Part shown: positions 14,456 through 23,355 of the stretch, one piece after another
Layout: the number at the start of each line of letters is the position of its first letter
Position numbering within the stretch: position 1 is the stretch's first letter
Assembly (NCBI RefSeq): GCF_003583935.1
Contig: NZ_QYRN01000006.1
Location: forward strand, 248,001 to 312,000
From: Aureimonas flava
Lineage (GTDB): Bacteria; Pseudomonadota; Alphaproteobacteria; Rhizobiales; Rhizobiaceae
Length of the DNA stretch: 64,000 nt
Reading direction: 5' to 3'
Program-made: the position numbers and the translations under genes
Notes under the pieces: generated by a model
What the model was told of the DNA's origin: nothing
Database searches by the model: none
Seen by the model: the letters and a program-made list of their open reading frames with translations, nothing else

Positions 14456-15619
14456 ATGACGGTGCCTATCAGCCGCTTTGTGAACGTCAACGTCAGCCGC
14501 TCCGACCGCTTTGCGACGGTCGAAGGGTTCGGCGTTGCGCTCCTCTTCCAGTCGAAGGCCGTGACGGGCCAGCTCGACGCCACCCACCGGACGAAGGTCT
14601 ATGGGTCCATGGACGAGGTCGCGGTCGACTTCGTCGGCACGGACGCCTTCTACAAGGCCGCCGAGCAAGCGTTCTCGCAACGCCCGTCGCCGACCCAGGT
14701 CAAGGCCGGCTTCGTCTCCCTGACGGCCTACACGGCGGCGAGCGGCGATCTGGCGAAGAAGGCCGCGTTCAAGCTCGAACTCGACGCGATCGAGGATGCC
14801 GACGGCGGCTGGTACTGGTCCGACGTCGAGGCCCCGCTGCGTGACACCGCCGCAGCGCAGGCGCTGATCGAATGGACGCAGGCGCGGCGCAAGTTCGCAT
14901 CCATCACGTCCAACGACGTGAAGCTCGAGGACGGCACCGACACCACGAACATCGCGGCCCGGAACAAGCTTTCGAGTTTCGACCGCACGCGCATTTTCTA
15001 TCACACCGACCCCGAGCAGTATCCGGGCTTCGCCAACGCGGCCAAGCTCGGCACCTTCAACTTCGACCAGGAGGGCGCCGGTTACACCGCCAAGTTCAAG
15101 GCGGTGGAAGGGCTGGCGCCGATCGACAAGCGGTCGTCGGTCGTCCAAGCGATCACTGGCTTCGTTCCGGCACTCGGCCGTGACCCGGCGGCGGGGCATC
15201 TGGCGGACACCTACGTCGACACGAAGGGCGTCGCGCTGGTCGTCGAAGGCGGCACGCTGGACAAGGACGTCTTCATCGACGAGACGCACGCCACCGACTG
15301 GCTGGCGGCCCGGATGGAGGAGGAGACGTTCAACGCGCTCCTTGCCAACAAGCGGGTGCCGATGGACAACCCGCGCGGCATGGCGATCCTCGCCGCGGCC
15401 GCCGAGGCGGTCATGGTCCGAGCCGATCGCGCCGGCATCGTCGCGCGCTACACCGACGACAACGGCGAGATCCAACCGGCCTTCACCGTTACGCCCGGCG
15501 ACGTCACCACGATCTCGGCCGCCCAGCGCAAGCAGCGCATCGCGCCCGCCACGCAGGTCACCTTCCGCTACGCGGGGGCTGTGCACTATGCTACGGTTAA
15601 CATAACGGTCGAGTTTTGA
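14456..15619 (+). CDS. Contractile tail sheath protein (DUF3383)
   Basis: 387 residues. DUF3383 sheath features: IPxS-type start ([13 protein letters not shown]), a central domain with [18 protein letters not shown] and [15 protein letters not shown], and a C-terminal domain ending [17 protein letters not shown]3383 is the sheath fold in many contractile-tailed phages. It establishes that this is a myovirus-type prophage. The 3' end overlaps the HNH gene on the other strand by 23 bases. Confidence 0.9.
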   Translation: MTVPISRFVNVNVSRSDRFATVEGFGVALLFQSKAVTGQLDATHRTKVYGSMDEVAVDFVGTDAFYKAAEQAFSQRPSPTQVKAGFVSLTAYTAASGDLAKKAAFKLELDAIEDADGGWYWSDVEAPLRDTAAAQALIEWTQARRKFASITSNDVKLEDGTDTTNIAARNKLSSFDRTRIFYHTDPEQYPGFANAAKLGTFNFDQEGAGYTAKFKAVEGLAPIDKRSSVVQAITGFVPALGRDPAAGHLADTYVDTKGVALVVEGGTLDKDVFIDETHATDWLAARMEEETFNALLANKRVPMDNPRGMAILAAAAEAVMVRADRAGIVARYTDDNGEIQPAFTVTPGDVTTISAAQRKQRIAPATQVTFRYAGAVHYATVNITVEF

Positions 15620-16133
15620 CCGAGCCTTTCGGGCGACGGTTGATCGCCTGCTGGCTCCTCGTCGCCCAACGGCAGTTGCCCGGCTCATAGTTGCCATCGT
15701 TGTCGATGCGGTCGATCGAATGACGGGGCGAGGGGCGAGGCCCCATGTCGGCGAAGAAAGCATCGAAGCTTTCCCGCCACCGCTCGCAAACGGAGATACC
15801 CCGAGCGCCATAGTAGGCGTATTCGCGGCTTTTCGCATCGTAGCAACGCTGCCGCATGCTGCACCACGCATACCACTCGGGCGTCTTCGTTCGGCGATGG
15901 GTGGACCGTCGCTCACTGTTCGCTTCTGCGCGTAAGCAACCGCAGCTTTGCACGAAGCCTCGCTGGAGCGCGGCGAGGTCGGCTTCAGTTGTGCCGCCGC
16001 AATCGCACTGACACAGCCAGCGAGAGCGGGAGCGCACTCGACCGGCATATGAGGTCGCGACGAGACGCCCATATCGGGCGCCCGCGATGTTCTTGAAATG
16101 CCAGTGTGCTGGCGTAGGAATGGCATCAGCCAT
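15597..16133 (-). CDS. HNH-type homing endonuclease-like moron
   Basis: 178 residues with an N-terminal zinc-ribbon-like cluster (CQCDCGG, then SCGC), then [16 protein letters not shown], and an HNH-like core [17 protein letters not shown] followed by [13 protein letters not shown]. This architecture is common in free-standing phage homing endonucleases. An AAGGAG site precedes the ATG on the reverse strand. It sits between sheath and tube genes in the opposite direction, a typical invasion site. DNA cutting is inferred from family. Confidence 0.85.
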   Translation of the reverse strand: MADAIPTPAHWHFKNIAGARYGRLVATSYAGRVRSRSRWLCQCDCGGTTEADLAALQRGFVQSCGCLRAEANSERRSTHRRTKTPEWYAWCSMRQRCYDAKSREYAYYGARGISVCERWRESFDAFFADMGPRPSPRHSIDRIDNDGNYEPGNCRWATRSQQAINRRPKGSVKTRPLC

Positions 16134-16160
16134 AGCGATCGCTCCTTGATCGTGTGGTCA

Positions 16161-16204
16161 GGGCCGCACGGGAGTACCAGTCCCGTTTGCGGCCCGTTTT
16201 TATA
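16161..16204 (+). terminator. Rho-independent terminator upstream of the tail tube gene
   Basis: GGGCCGC and ACGGGA pair with TCCCGT and GCGGCCC (2-base bulge), followed by a run of five T residues. It reads for rightward transcription from the sheath gene. The tube gene then needs its own promoter or antitermination. Confidence 0.75.
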
Positions 16205-16243
16205 GCACAATCAACAACTAGACACACCAAGGAGTGAGCACGC

Positions 16244-16681
16244 ATGGGTGTCTCGAGCCTTCAGACCTCCTATTCGTTCGCCAACGTCGCGGCGACGCTC
16301 AACGGCCGTGAGGTGATCGGCCTCTGGGATGGCGACGACAGCATCACGGTCGAGCCGGGCGCCGATGTCGGCACCGGTCTCGTCGGCGCGGATGGATCCA
16401 CGATCTTCAGCCAGGCCGTCAACAACTCGGCCCGCATCACCCTGCGCGTCCAGCATCGCTCGCCGATCCACAACCAATTGCACCGCCTCCTGCTGGCGCA
16501 GCAGAACGGCGACATGACGGGTGTGCCCTTCACCGTCCGCGACAGCGACAGCAACGAGGGCGGCGCCTGCGACAAGGCTCACATCGTTCAGCAGCCCGGC
16601 TCGCAGAACGGCGTCAACGCCGCGGTCCGCACGTGGGTGCTCTGGACCGGCAACTACCAAGCCCGGCTTCCGAAGGAGTGA
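16244..16681 (+). CDS. Tail tube protein (DUF3277)
   Basis: 145 residues, typical size. LQTSYSFANVAATLNG at the start, WDGDDSITVEPGAD and GADGSTIFSQAVNNSARITLRV follow the DUF3277 tube pattern, a beta-barrel that stacks as the inner tail tube. The C-terminus ends RTWVLWTGNYQARLP. Its place after the sheath is standard. Confidence 0.88.
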   Translation: MGVSSLQTSYSFANVAATLNGREVIGLWDGDDSITVEPGADVGTGLVGADGSTIFSQAVNNSARITLRVQHRSPIHNQLHRLLLAQQNGDMTGVPFTVRDSDSNEGGACDKAHIVQQPGSQNGVNAAVRTWVLWTGNYQARLPKE

Positions 16682-16686
16682 TGTGA

Positions 16687-17130
16687 ATGGCTGAGAAGAA
16701 GATCGGCGGTCGCACGTTCCAGGTGAAGCAGCCGCTGGCGACCGATGCGCTCAAGCTGCAGTTTCGCGTCATGGGCATCCTGGCGAAGTCGTCGACCGAC
16801 CTCGCGAAGGTGCTCGGCGCAGTGCAGGCAGCGCAATCCGCCGATGGCGATGCGCGCGCGGCGGCCAACGCCAACGCGGTCACGGCCGTGCTCGGCATCC
16901 TCGGCAGCTTGTCGCCCGACGAGGGCACGGCGTTTATCTCCGACCTCGTGTCCATGGCGGAGGTGAAGGGCGACAACGGCCGCTTCGAGCAGGCGGACCT
17001 CGACGTCGAGTTCTCGTCCGATCCTTCCGGCCTCTATCAGCTCGTCGGGTTCGTCCTGCGCGAGGTGCTCGGCCCTTTTATCTCCGGGCTCGTGGGGAGT
17101 ATGGGGGACGCCAAGACGGCAAAAGCCTGA
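16687..17130 (+). CDS. Tail assembly chaperone, short form
   Basis: 147 residues, helical and acidic towards the C-terminus, located between tube and tape measure as chaperones are. Near its end are two possible slippage sites: a five-G run in ATG GGG GAC (17103-17107) and A-AAA-G in GCA AAA GCC (17121-17125), the latter just before the TGA. The -1 frame then stays open to 17321, so a longer product like lambda gpGT is expected. Confidence 0.8.
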   Translation: MAEKKIGGRTFQVKQPLATDALKLQFRVMGILAKSSTDLAKVLGAVQAAQSADGDARAAANANAVTAVLGILGSLSPDEGTAFISDLVSMAEVKGDNGRFEQADLDVEFSSDPSGLYQLVGFVLREVLGPFISGLVGSMGDAKTAKA

Positions 17131-17321
17131 CGGCGACCGAGGTCCAGCGGATCGCGCCGAATCTCGCCACGGAAATGATGCTGTGGCGGCCGGTTCTGGC
17201 CGAGCCGCCGATTTACACCCTGGCCGACCTTCGCCAGTGGGTGACCATCGCCGACGTCATGGACGCCAACGAGGCGCTCGACCTGAAGGCGGCCATGGCG
17301 GACCGCGTGAGGCGGGACTGA
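17121..17321 (+). CDS. -1 frameshift extension of the tail assembly chaperone
   Basis: In the -1 frame the sequence continues after the slippage site for about 66 codons. It includes ATEMMLWRPVLAEPP, IYTLADLRQWVTIADVMD and NEALDLKAAMADR, a composition and length typical of the T part of frameshifted tail chaperones. No ribosome site precedes the internal ATG codons, which supports expression by frameshifting from 16687. The exact slip codon is not certain. Confidence 0.7.
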   Translation, partial: KSLTATEVQRIAPNLATEMMLWRPVLAEPPIYTLADLRQWVTIADVMDANEALDLKAAMADRVRRD

Positions 17322-17503
17322 GGGCGCAACCGTCAACGGATGACGGTGAGGGGCTTCGCTGATGCATGCGTGTCAGGTTTTCAACAGGCTATGCCATTTC
17401 GTGATGTGGCCTTCGCCTGGATTCGACGTTTCAGCCGCCATAGCTTAGTGCTTGTTTGATTGGTTAGAGTGGCAGTCTCGCTGGCGTACTGCGGAGAACG
17501 TCG

Positions 17504-18154
17504 ATGCTGCATTTCATGAAGGAAGCTTTCGAGACAGCAGATGCGCTGTCCGTTCGCCACCCCTTGCCTTCAGCCAACGTCACCTCACGCGCCTTTCTCA
17601 GCAATCTCAAGGACCACGTGAGTAGCGAAGAGCGTAAGGGCCGCGAAATGCTGGCTCGCGCGCGCCAGCAGGCGGTGGATATGCGATCTGCAGCTCAACA
17701 GCTCATGTCCACCGAAGGATCGCTCGAATGGATTTGGCGTGCGCGTCAGCGCTTCGTTGTCCTGAACCAGCAGTTGGAGGGTGATATTCGCGTCATCGAC
17801 ATGCAGATGCGCGAATTCCTGCATCGCTTCGACGCACAAGCACGCGAGATCGGACGCCTGAATTCCGGTTTAGGACGCGCGATCAGGAAGCTGAATCGTC
17901 GGTACTATGCGGCTATCGGGATGTTCCGGACGGGGCAGATTGAACTGCTGCTGGAAGGAAAGCGTCTACAGGCCGATCTGGAGGTTCGTCTGCGGTCGGA
18001 TGGTTGGGAGGGCGAATCCTACGTCTTCACACACCGCGATCGGCGATTGACGGACGAGCGACAGTCACGCATCCGAAGCCGCATCGGCCAGCCTTCGCAG
18101 GAAGCGATCGCATGGGCAAAAGCTTCTGCAGATCGGCTGAAGCTCAACAGGTGA
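17504..18154 (+). CDS. Hypothetical helical moron protein (216 aa), possible partner of a RelE-like toxin
   Basis: Almost wholly helical, with long charged helices (MLARARQQAVDMRSAAQQ, FVVLNQQLEGDIRVIDMQ, REFLHRFDAQAREIG). No domain is recognised. It follows a 182-bp gap after the tail chaperone, overlaps the next gene by 43 bases, and base composition is a little lower in GC than its neighbours. Its coupling with a RelE/ParE-like gene raises the possibility of an antitoxin or toxin partner, but at 216 residues it is larger than usual antitoxins. Confidence 0.6.
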   Translation: MLHFMKEAFETADALSVRHPLPSANVTSRAFLSNLKDHVSSEERKGREMLARARQQAVDMRSAAQQLMSTEGSLEWIWRARQRFVVLNQQLEGDIRVIDMQMREFLHRFDAQAREIGRLNSGLGRAIRKLNRRYYAAIGMFRTGQIELLLEGKRLQADLEVRLRSDGWEGESYVFTHRDRRLTDERQSRIRSRIGQPSQEAIAWAKASADRLKLNR

Positions 18155-18462
18155 GACGTACTGTCGATATCTCATTCGTAGAGGATGCTGCTGTCACAGA
18201 CGCCTTGGACGGGGCATTGTTCGAATGGCAGGAGCCAGGGGTTAGGGCTTGGGAGGCGATCACCTGGGCCATCCTAGACAACCCGGAAGTGGGCATGCCA
18301 GTGACCGAATCCGGGAATCTGCGACTCGTGGAGTATCCCGGATCGGTTGACGATAATGAGCCGACCGTTTTCCTCCTGTACGAACGAACTGCGATCAACC
18401 GCATAACGCTCGTGGACGTGAAATTCACACAGTCCAAATATCAACAGGCGGGCAAAGCCTGA
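18112..18462 (+). CDS. RelE/ParE-like protein (116 aa)
   Basis: Start at ATG 18112 behind AGGAAG; a GTG at 18151 overlapping the upstream stop is an alternative. The C-terminal half has the order of RelE/ParE toxins: a helix pair ending AITWAILDNPEVGMPV, a strand with a central Arg (GNLRLVEYPG), then VFLLYERTAINRITLVDVKF, which resembles the closing beta-hairpin. RelE-type toxins cut mRNA at the ribosome, ParE types poison gyrase. Which applies here is unknown. It is followed by a strong terminator. Confidence 0.65.
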   Translation: MGKSFCRSAEAQQVRRTVDISFVEDAAVTDALDGALFEWQEPGVRAWEAITWAILDNPEVGMPVTESGNLRLVEYPGSVDDNEPTVFLLYERTAINRITLVDVKFTQSKYQQAGKA

Positions 18463-18472
18463 GGCATCGCAG

Positions 18473-18501
18473 AGCCGGCGGCATCCACCGCCGGCTTTTT
18501 G
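18473..18501 (+). terminator. Rho-independent terminator after the RelE-like gene
   Basis: AGCCGGCGG (18473-18481) and CCGCCGGCT (18488-18496) form a 9-bp stem with loop CATCCA and a T-tract. It closes the two-gene moron and separates it from the tape measure gene. Confidence 0.85.
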
Positions 18502-18525
18502 ATGCCTTGCCGTGAGTGGGGGTGG

Positions 18526-18861
18526 TCACCCTGGAACGACGCACTCCGCATAGCCGATCTCGGTCATTCGATCAGGCGTGACGTTGGCAGCGTCCCACAC
18601 GCGAATGAAGATGCGGCGCATCTCCGGCGTGCCTTCGACAAACTCAAGCGACCCGCATGCGGCTTTCGCTAAGCCGTCGCGGTTCTGCCCGTTGTTCTGA
18701 ACGAACAGCCAGAGAGACCCAGGCTGGCCCCAGCTTATGTCGCGGATCTGAGGAACCGACGACGGCAGTTTGGTTAGGACCGCCTCTTCCCATGCGCCAG
18801 CCATAGCCGGCGTTGCGGATGCGATTAGCACTGCGCCAAGCAGCCAAGATTTCATGCTCAT
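18526..18861 (-). CDS. Secreted hypothetical protein (111 aa)
   Basis: Residues 1-21 are a signal peptide (KSWLLGAVLIASATPAMA). The mature part has two cysteines (KAACGSLEF and YAECVVPG) that could form a disulfide, and no recognised domain. It reads against the tail operon immediately before the tape measure gene, so it is a moron, possibly a lysogenic-conversion gene acting in the periplasm. Confidence 0.7.
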   Translation of the reverse strand: MSMKSWLLGAVLIASATPAMAGAWEEAVLTKLPSSVPQIRDISWGQPGSLWLFVQNNGQNRDGLAKAACGSLEFVEGTPEMRRIFIRVWDAANVTPDRMTEIGYAECVVPG

Positions 18862-18882
18862 GTTCTCTCCGAGGTTCGCATC

Positions 18883-20844
18883 GTGATTGTCGACGAACTG
18901 ATCGCCGTCCTAGGATTCGATCTTAGGGGCAAGGGCGACCTCGACCAATTCAACAAGGGTCTGGAGAACGCCGAAGGCAACGCGAAGTCGTTCGTTGTCG
19001 GTCTGACGAAGCTCGCAGCTGCTGCTACGGCGGCGTTCGCAGCGATCGGCGGCATCTCCGCGCTCGGCGGGGGCATCTCCAGCTTTATCTCGGGCGCCAC
19101 GCAGACCGGCCGCACGTTCGAGGAGCTCGAAGTCCGCCTGAAGGCGCTTGAGGGCTCGTCCGAAGGTGCCAAGAAGGCGATGGACTGGATCGCGGACTTC
19201 GCGGTCCGGACGCCTCTGGAGTTGCAGCAGGTCATCGACGCGTACGCTGACATGAAGGCGTTCGGCCTCGACCCGACCAACGGCGCGCTTCAGGCAGTCA
19301 CGGACGCCATGGCGGCCACGGGCGGCGGCGCTGAGAAGCTTGGCGGCATCACTCTCGCGCTCGGGCAGGCGTGGACGAAGCAGAAGCTTCAGGGCGAAGA
19401 GGCCATGCAACTCCTCGAGCGCGGCGTGCCGGTCTGGGATCTGCTGTCGCAAGGCCTCGGCAAGACGGTCGCCGAGGTCCAAGAGCTGTCGTCGAAGGGC
19501 AAGCTCGGGCGAAAGGAGATCCAGCTCCTCATCGACATGATCGGGAAGCGATATGCCGGCGCCTCCGAGGACTACGCCCGGACGTTCAGCGGCATCCTGT
19601 CGAACCTCTCCGACAACTGGACACGGTTCCTGCGGACGGTCGCCGACGGGGGCTATTACGAAGACATCAAGCGCCGCCTGCAAGGGCTGCTCGACTTCGT
19701 AAACGCCGGCTGGGCGGACGGGACGTTCGAGCGTATCGGCCAGCGCATCTCTCGCGTGATGGTTCGGTCGATGGACATCGCCGCGCATGTCGCCACCCAG
19801 GCCTACCGGATCGGCCGCGGATTCTACTACGCCGCCGACGCCATCGTCTCGCTGACGGCCAAGATCAGCGGTCTGCCCAAGGCCTTCGCGGCCGCCGGCA
19901 TCGGTGCAGGCCTGATCGCATCCTCGGCGCTCGGTCGAGGTACGCTGATGGCGATCGCTCGTCGCGTGCCTGCCATTGCCGCCCTGCTGGTGATGGACGA
20001 CATCATTTCGGGCCTCTCCGGCGACAAGTCGATGACCGGCGCCATGCCCGGTGGTGAGGACGCTCTGCAGCACATCCGCGACCAGTTCGCCGAGGTCCGT
20101 GCGGCGGCGGACGAACTAGCCGGCACGCTGAACGGCGTCTTCGGCATCAACGTAGGAGCCGGGCAGGGACAGCTTGAGGCCTTCTTCGCGGCGGCCAAGG
20201 ACTTCGCTCAGGGCCGCGTGGTCCAGGCGTTCAACGACTTCGGCGATCGGATCGGCTACGTCGCGGACGCTCTCCGGGGCATCGCGCTGGCGATCCAGAA
20301 CCCGGAAGAGGCCATGACCCGCTTCGTCGATGCCGCGATCGCGCAGATCGACCGGCTGGTGGCGGCCATTGATGACAGCCTGGGTGGCGCCCTGACGAAG
20401 TTCGGTCTGATAGGCGAAATCAAAGTCGGCCCGGCGCTCCCGCCCACGCTCTCGGTCGGCGGCGGCGCGGGGAAATCAATGCCGGCGCCTGCCAACTTCG
20501 ACGCTGACGGAAGCCTTACACGGGATGGCATGGTCCAAGCCGAAGGTCTGAAACGAGACTACGGCGTCGATCCCTCGTCGCTCGCCGATGCCGCTTCGTG
20601 GGCGGCCAAAGCCATCTCGTCCGTTCAGGCCTTCCTTGAGCCCGCTGCGGCCGCGAAGTCCGCACTCATGGATCTAGAGCGGACTGTGCAGGCGCGCGCG
20701 GACCTCGACATCAATCCGATCCTGCAGAAGGTCGAGCAGGCAAAAGACGCCATCCGGTCGCTGCAGACGGTCGGCATGGTTGGAACCGGTGGGCACGGCA
20801 TCGCGCCTACAAGGACACAACCCAACGCCATCGGTGGCACATGA
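18883..20844 (+). CDS. Tape measure protein
   Basis: 653 residues from a GTG start 8 bases after GAGG. The N-terminal 250 residues carry the tape-measure domain (DFAVRTPLELQQVIDAYADM, FGLDPTNGALQAVTDAM, GEEAMQLLERGVPVWDLL), then hydrophobic segments (about 30-60 and 330-375) and a helical tail. The length fits a tail of roughly 95-100 nm by the usual 1.5 angstrom per residue rule. It lies between tail chaperone (plus moron) and baseplate genes. Confidence 0.92.
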   Translation: MIVDELIAVLGFDLRGKGDLDQFNKGLENAEGNAKSFVVGLTKLAAAATAAFAAIGGISALGGGISSFISGATQTGRTFEELEVRLKALEGSSEGAKKAMDWIADFAVRTPLELQQVIDAYADMKAFGLDPTNGALQAVTDAMAATGGGAEKLGGITLALGQAWTKQKLQGEEAMQLLERGVPVWDLLSQGLGKTVAEVQELSSKGKLGRKEIQLLIDMIGKRYAGASEDYARTFSGILSNLSDNWTRFLRTVADGGYYEDIKRRLQGLLDFVNAGWADGTFERIGQRISRVMVRSMDIAAHVATQAYRIGRGFYYAADAIVSLTAKISGLPKAFAAAGIGAGLIASSALGRGTLMAIARRVPAIAALLVMDDIISGLSGDKSMTGAMPGGEDALQHIRDQFAEVRAAADELAGTLNGVFGINVGAGQGQLEAFFAAAKDFAQGRVVQAFNDFGDRIGYVADALRGIALAIQNPEEAMTRFVDAAIAQIDRLVAAIDDSLGGALTKFGLIGEIKVGPALPPTLSVGGGAGKSMPAPANFDADGSLTRDGMVQAEGLKRDYGVDPSSLADAASWAAKAISSVQAFLEPAAAAKSALMDLERTVQARADLDINPILQKVEQAKDAIRSLQTVGMVGTGGHGIAPTRTQPNAIGGT

Positions 20845-21434
20845 GCGCGATCGCCTTCAACCGCGCCATCGGGCCGGTCGCCATCGACGTCGTGATCACG
20901 GAGCGGCACGAATCCACCCTGGAAATCGCAACCAACCCGATCGAGGCCGGCGCGGACATCGCGGATCACGCCTACATGGCGCCGCGCGTGCTGGTGCTCG
21001 ACATCGCGGACGAGAGCGCTGCGCTGACGTGGCAGGCGCTGCGGCGTCTTCAGGAAAGCCGGGTGCCGTTCACGGTCGTCTCGGGGCTCGACGTCTACAC
21101 GAACCTCCTGATCCGGAACATGAGCGCGGAGCGGAGCGCCGACTACGGCAACATCCTGCGCAACCGCATCGAGCTCCAGGAAGTGATCCTCGTCGACACC
21201 GGACAGGCTGCGGCATCGGACGGCGGCGGATCGCAGAAGAGCGAACGGGGCGGGAAAGCTGCTCCAGGCAGCAAGGGAAGCCGTAGGAGCGCGGTTCCGG
21301 CCTCGTCGCGCGCATCTGGGCAGGCGACGCAGGATCGCGCTGCACAGACTGTCCAGCGGGGCGACAGCGTGACCAAGCCGGTGGACGCACAACGCGGATC
21401 CTCGCTGCTGTTCCAGATTTTCGGGGGGACGTGA
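20841..21434 (+). CDS. Baseplate Dit-like protein
   Basis: 197 residues, ATGA overlap with the tape measure stop. Features VVITERHESTLEIATNPIE, ADIADHAYMAPRVLVLD and the region around SGLDVYTNLLIRNMSAERS match the gp27/Dit-like baseplate protein of Mu-type and related phages. The C-terminal 60 residues are a Ser/Gly/Gln-rich disordered tail. Confidence 0.82.
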   Translation: MSAIAFNRAIGPVAIDVVITERHESTLEIATNPIEAGADIADHAYMAPRVLVLDIADESAALTWQALRRLQESRVPFTVVSGLDVYTNLLIRNMSAERSADYGNILRNRIELQEVILVDTGQAAASDGGGSQKSERGGKAAPGSKGSRRSAVPASSRASGQATQDRAAQTVQRGDSVTKPVDAQRGSSLLFQIFGGT

Positions 21435-21757
21435 TGCGCGAGTTCGTCATCACCGACCTGCCGGACCAGCAGTTCACCGTCATCCTGAATGGCCGGCGCT
21501 GCACGATCCGGCTGCGCTACAACGTCTCCGCGGATCGCTGGATGATGGATCTGTCCATTGACGAGGCGCCCGTGCTGACCGGTCGCAAGCTGGTGCTCGA
21601 CACGGACTTGCTCGCGCCCTTCGACTTCGGGCTCGGTACGATCTTCCTGTCCGATCTCGGATCAGGGGCTCAGCCGGATCGCAAGGCGCTGCCGGAAGGC
21701 CGGGTGCGCATGTTCCACGCCACAGCCGAAGAGATGACCGCGGCGCGCGCGGCGTAG
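21434..21757 (+). CDS. Baseplate plug-like protein
   Basis: 107 residues from the ATG in the TGATG overlap. FVITDLPDQQFTVILNGRRC, RLRYNVSADRWMMDL and VLTGRKLVLDTDLLAPFDFG fit the phage baseplate plug family, a small beta-sandwich. The neighbours on both sides are baseplate proteins. Confidence 0.82.
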   Translation: MREFVITDLPDQQFTVILNGRRCTIRLRYNVSADRWMMDLSIDEAPVLTGRKLVLDTDLLAPFDFGLGTIFLSDLGSGAQPDRKALPEGRVRMFHATAEEMTAARAA

Positions 21758-21764
21758 AGGTTTC

Positions 21765-22691
21765 ATGCTGCAGTACCTTCGGAAGATCCGCGTCACCTTC
21801 CAGGGGGCGTCGGGCGGCTTCGTCGTGAACCCTGGCAACGAGACCGGGGACCAGCTTCGGGTATCGTTCTCGGTGTCGAAGGACATCTCGGGCGAAGCGA
21901 ACGAAGCCAGCATCGAAATCTGGAACCTCGCCAAGGATCACCGGAACGCCGTCGGCAAAGAGCTGGATCAGGTGACGCTTGAGGCCGGCTACATCCCGCC
22001 TGCGATGCTGGCCGGCGGTGGCGGGTCGTCGAACGTCGGCATCATCTTCAAGGGCCGGCTGCGGGACGTCGAGCACCGCCGCGAAGGCGCCGACATCGTC
22101 ACGCGCATATCATGCGGCGACGGCGACGCAGCGCTGCGCAAGGCCGTCATCTCGAAGACTTTCAAGGCCGGCACGCCGGTCAAGGAGGTGGTCGAAGCGC
22201 TGCAGAAGGAGTTCGAGAAGGAGGGCGTGGACCGCGGAGAGTGGAAGGGGCTCGACGATCTACCGCCTTTCAAGCGGCCTTATTCGATGTGCGGATCGTG
22301 CTCGCGCGAGATGGACCGGATCGGTCGCTCGCACCGCCTCTACTGGTCCTCGCAGAACGAGGCGATCGAGATCATCCCAAGCGACGCCGCGATCGAGTCC
22401 TCGGCCTTCATCAGCGCCCGCACGGGCATGGTCGACACGCCGACGATCACCGACAACGGCGTGCGCGTCACCGCGCTGCTGAACCCCGAGATCCGTCCGA
22501 ACCGCAAGGTCATCGTCGAGAGCGAGACCCTGGAGATGAACGGCGAGGGCGGCGCCTACCGCGTGTCCTCCGCCACCTACAACGGCGACAACCGAGACGG
22601 CGACTTCACCGTGACCATCGTCGGCGAGCGCTTCGAGAGCGGCAAGGTCGACGAGGGCATCGGTGTGCCGCCGCGCAAGAAAGGGGGCTGA
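21765..22691 (+). CDS. Baseplate hub protein
   Basis: 308 residues. RKIRVTFQGASGGFVVNPGN and DISGEANEASIEIWNLAKDH at the start are typical of hub proteins in this phage group, with a middle region VVEALQKEFEKEGV and a C-terminal beta domain (VIVESETLEMNGEGGAYRV). It should form the trimeric hub that holds the spike. Confidence 0.85.
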   Translation: MLQYLRKIRVTFQGASGGFVVNPGNETGDQLRVSFSVSKDISGEANEASIEIWNLAKDHRNAVGKELDQVTLEAGYIPPAMLAGGGGSSNVGIIFKGRLRDVEHRREGADIVTRISCGDGDAALRKAVISKTFKAGTPVKEVVEALQKEFEKEGVDRGEWKGLDDLPPFKRPYSMCGSCSREMDRIGRSHRLYWSSQNEAIEIIPSDAAIESSAFISARTGMVDTPTITDNGVRVTALLNPEIRPNRKVIVESETLEMNGEGGAYRVSSATYNGDNRDGDFTVTIVGERFESGKVDEGIGVPPRKKGG

Positions 22692-22692
22692 T

Positions 22693-23355
22693 GTGTCGGG
22701 CAACCTCGGCAAGACCACGAACAATCCGCAGACGGCGATCGGCGTGCTGGCGCAGGCAGAGCGCGAAGACCAGTGGGGCGAGATGCCCGGCCGGGTCGTG
22801 TCGTTCGATGCGGCGAAGCAGACCGCGACCATCCAGCCGCTGTATCGCAAGCGCCTGAACGGCACACCGACTGACTTACCCGAGCTGCTCGAGGTGCCAG
22901 TGCGCTTCCCGCGCGCCGGCGGCTTCGTCATCACCACCCCGATCAAGGCCGGCGACCCGGTGACGCTGCGCCCGCAGATGCGGTCGTCCGAGACCTACCA
23001 TGCGGCCGACGGCGCCTATGCCGCGTCCGACACCCGGTCCTTCAACCTGTCGGACATGGAAGCCTTCCTCGACGGCGGTGAAAGCCTGTCCGACCCGATC
23101 CCGAACTTCAACTCGCAGAACATGGAGATCCGGTCCGCCGACGGCCGCTTCGCCATGGAGATGAGCGAGGACGGCAAGTTCAAGATGCGCGGCGCGGCCG
23201 GCAACTGGTTCGATCTCATGGCGGCGCTGGCCGAGCTTCTCGCCGCCGACACGCTGGTCATCAAGTACGGATCCTCGGCCGGATCGGGCCACGCGCTGGA
23301 GAACCAGGCTGCCTACGCCGAGATCGCCGGCAAGCTGCGCGAGATGGCGCTGTGA
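22693..23355 (+). CDS. Membrane-puncturing spike protein (Gp138-like)
   Basis: 220 residues from GTG 22693, two bases after the hub stop. The N-terminal OB-like domain has MPGRVVSFDAAKQTATIQPL and VPVRFPRAGGFVITTPIKAGD, the Gp138_N signature, then a beta-helix-like stretch (MEIRSADGRFAMEMSEDGKF). The next gene overlaps its stop (GTGA). Confidence 0.85.
   Translation: MSGNLGKTTNNPQTAIGVLAQAEREDQWGEMPGRVVSFDAAKQTATIQPLYRKRLNGTPTDLPELLEVPVRFPRAGGFVITTPIKAGDPVTLRPQMRSSETYHAADGAYAASDTRSFNLSDMEAFLDGGESLSDPIPNFNSQNMEIRSADGRFAMEMSEDGKFKMRGAAGNWFDLMAALAELLAADTLVIKYGSSAGSGHALENQAAYAEIAGKLREMAL

Noticed and set aside
14291-16210. A 639-codon reverse-strand frame across the sheath gene
   Set aside because: Antisense to the sheath gene and out of frame with the real HNH gene. 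Composition is that of a shadow frame.
17322-17503. A promoter for the moron at 17504 (TTGTTT and nearby AT-rich bases around 17450-17475)
   Set aside because: No -10 box at proper spacing could be identified, so no promoter is annotated, although the terminator after the moron makes one likely.
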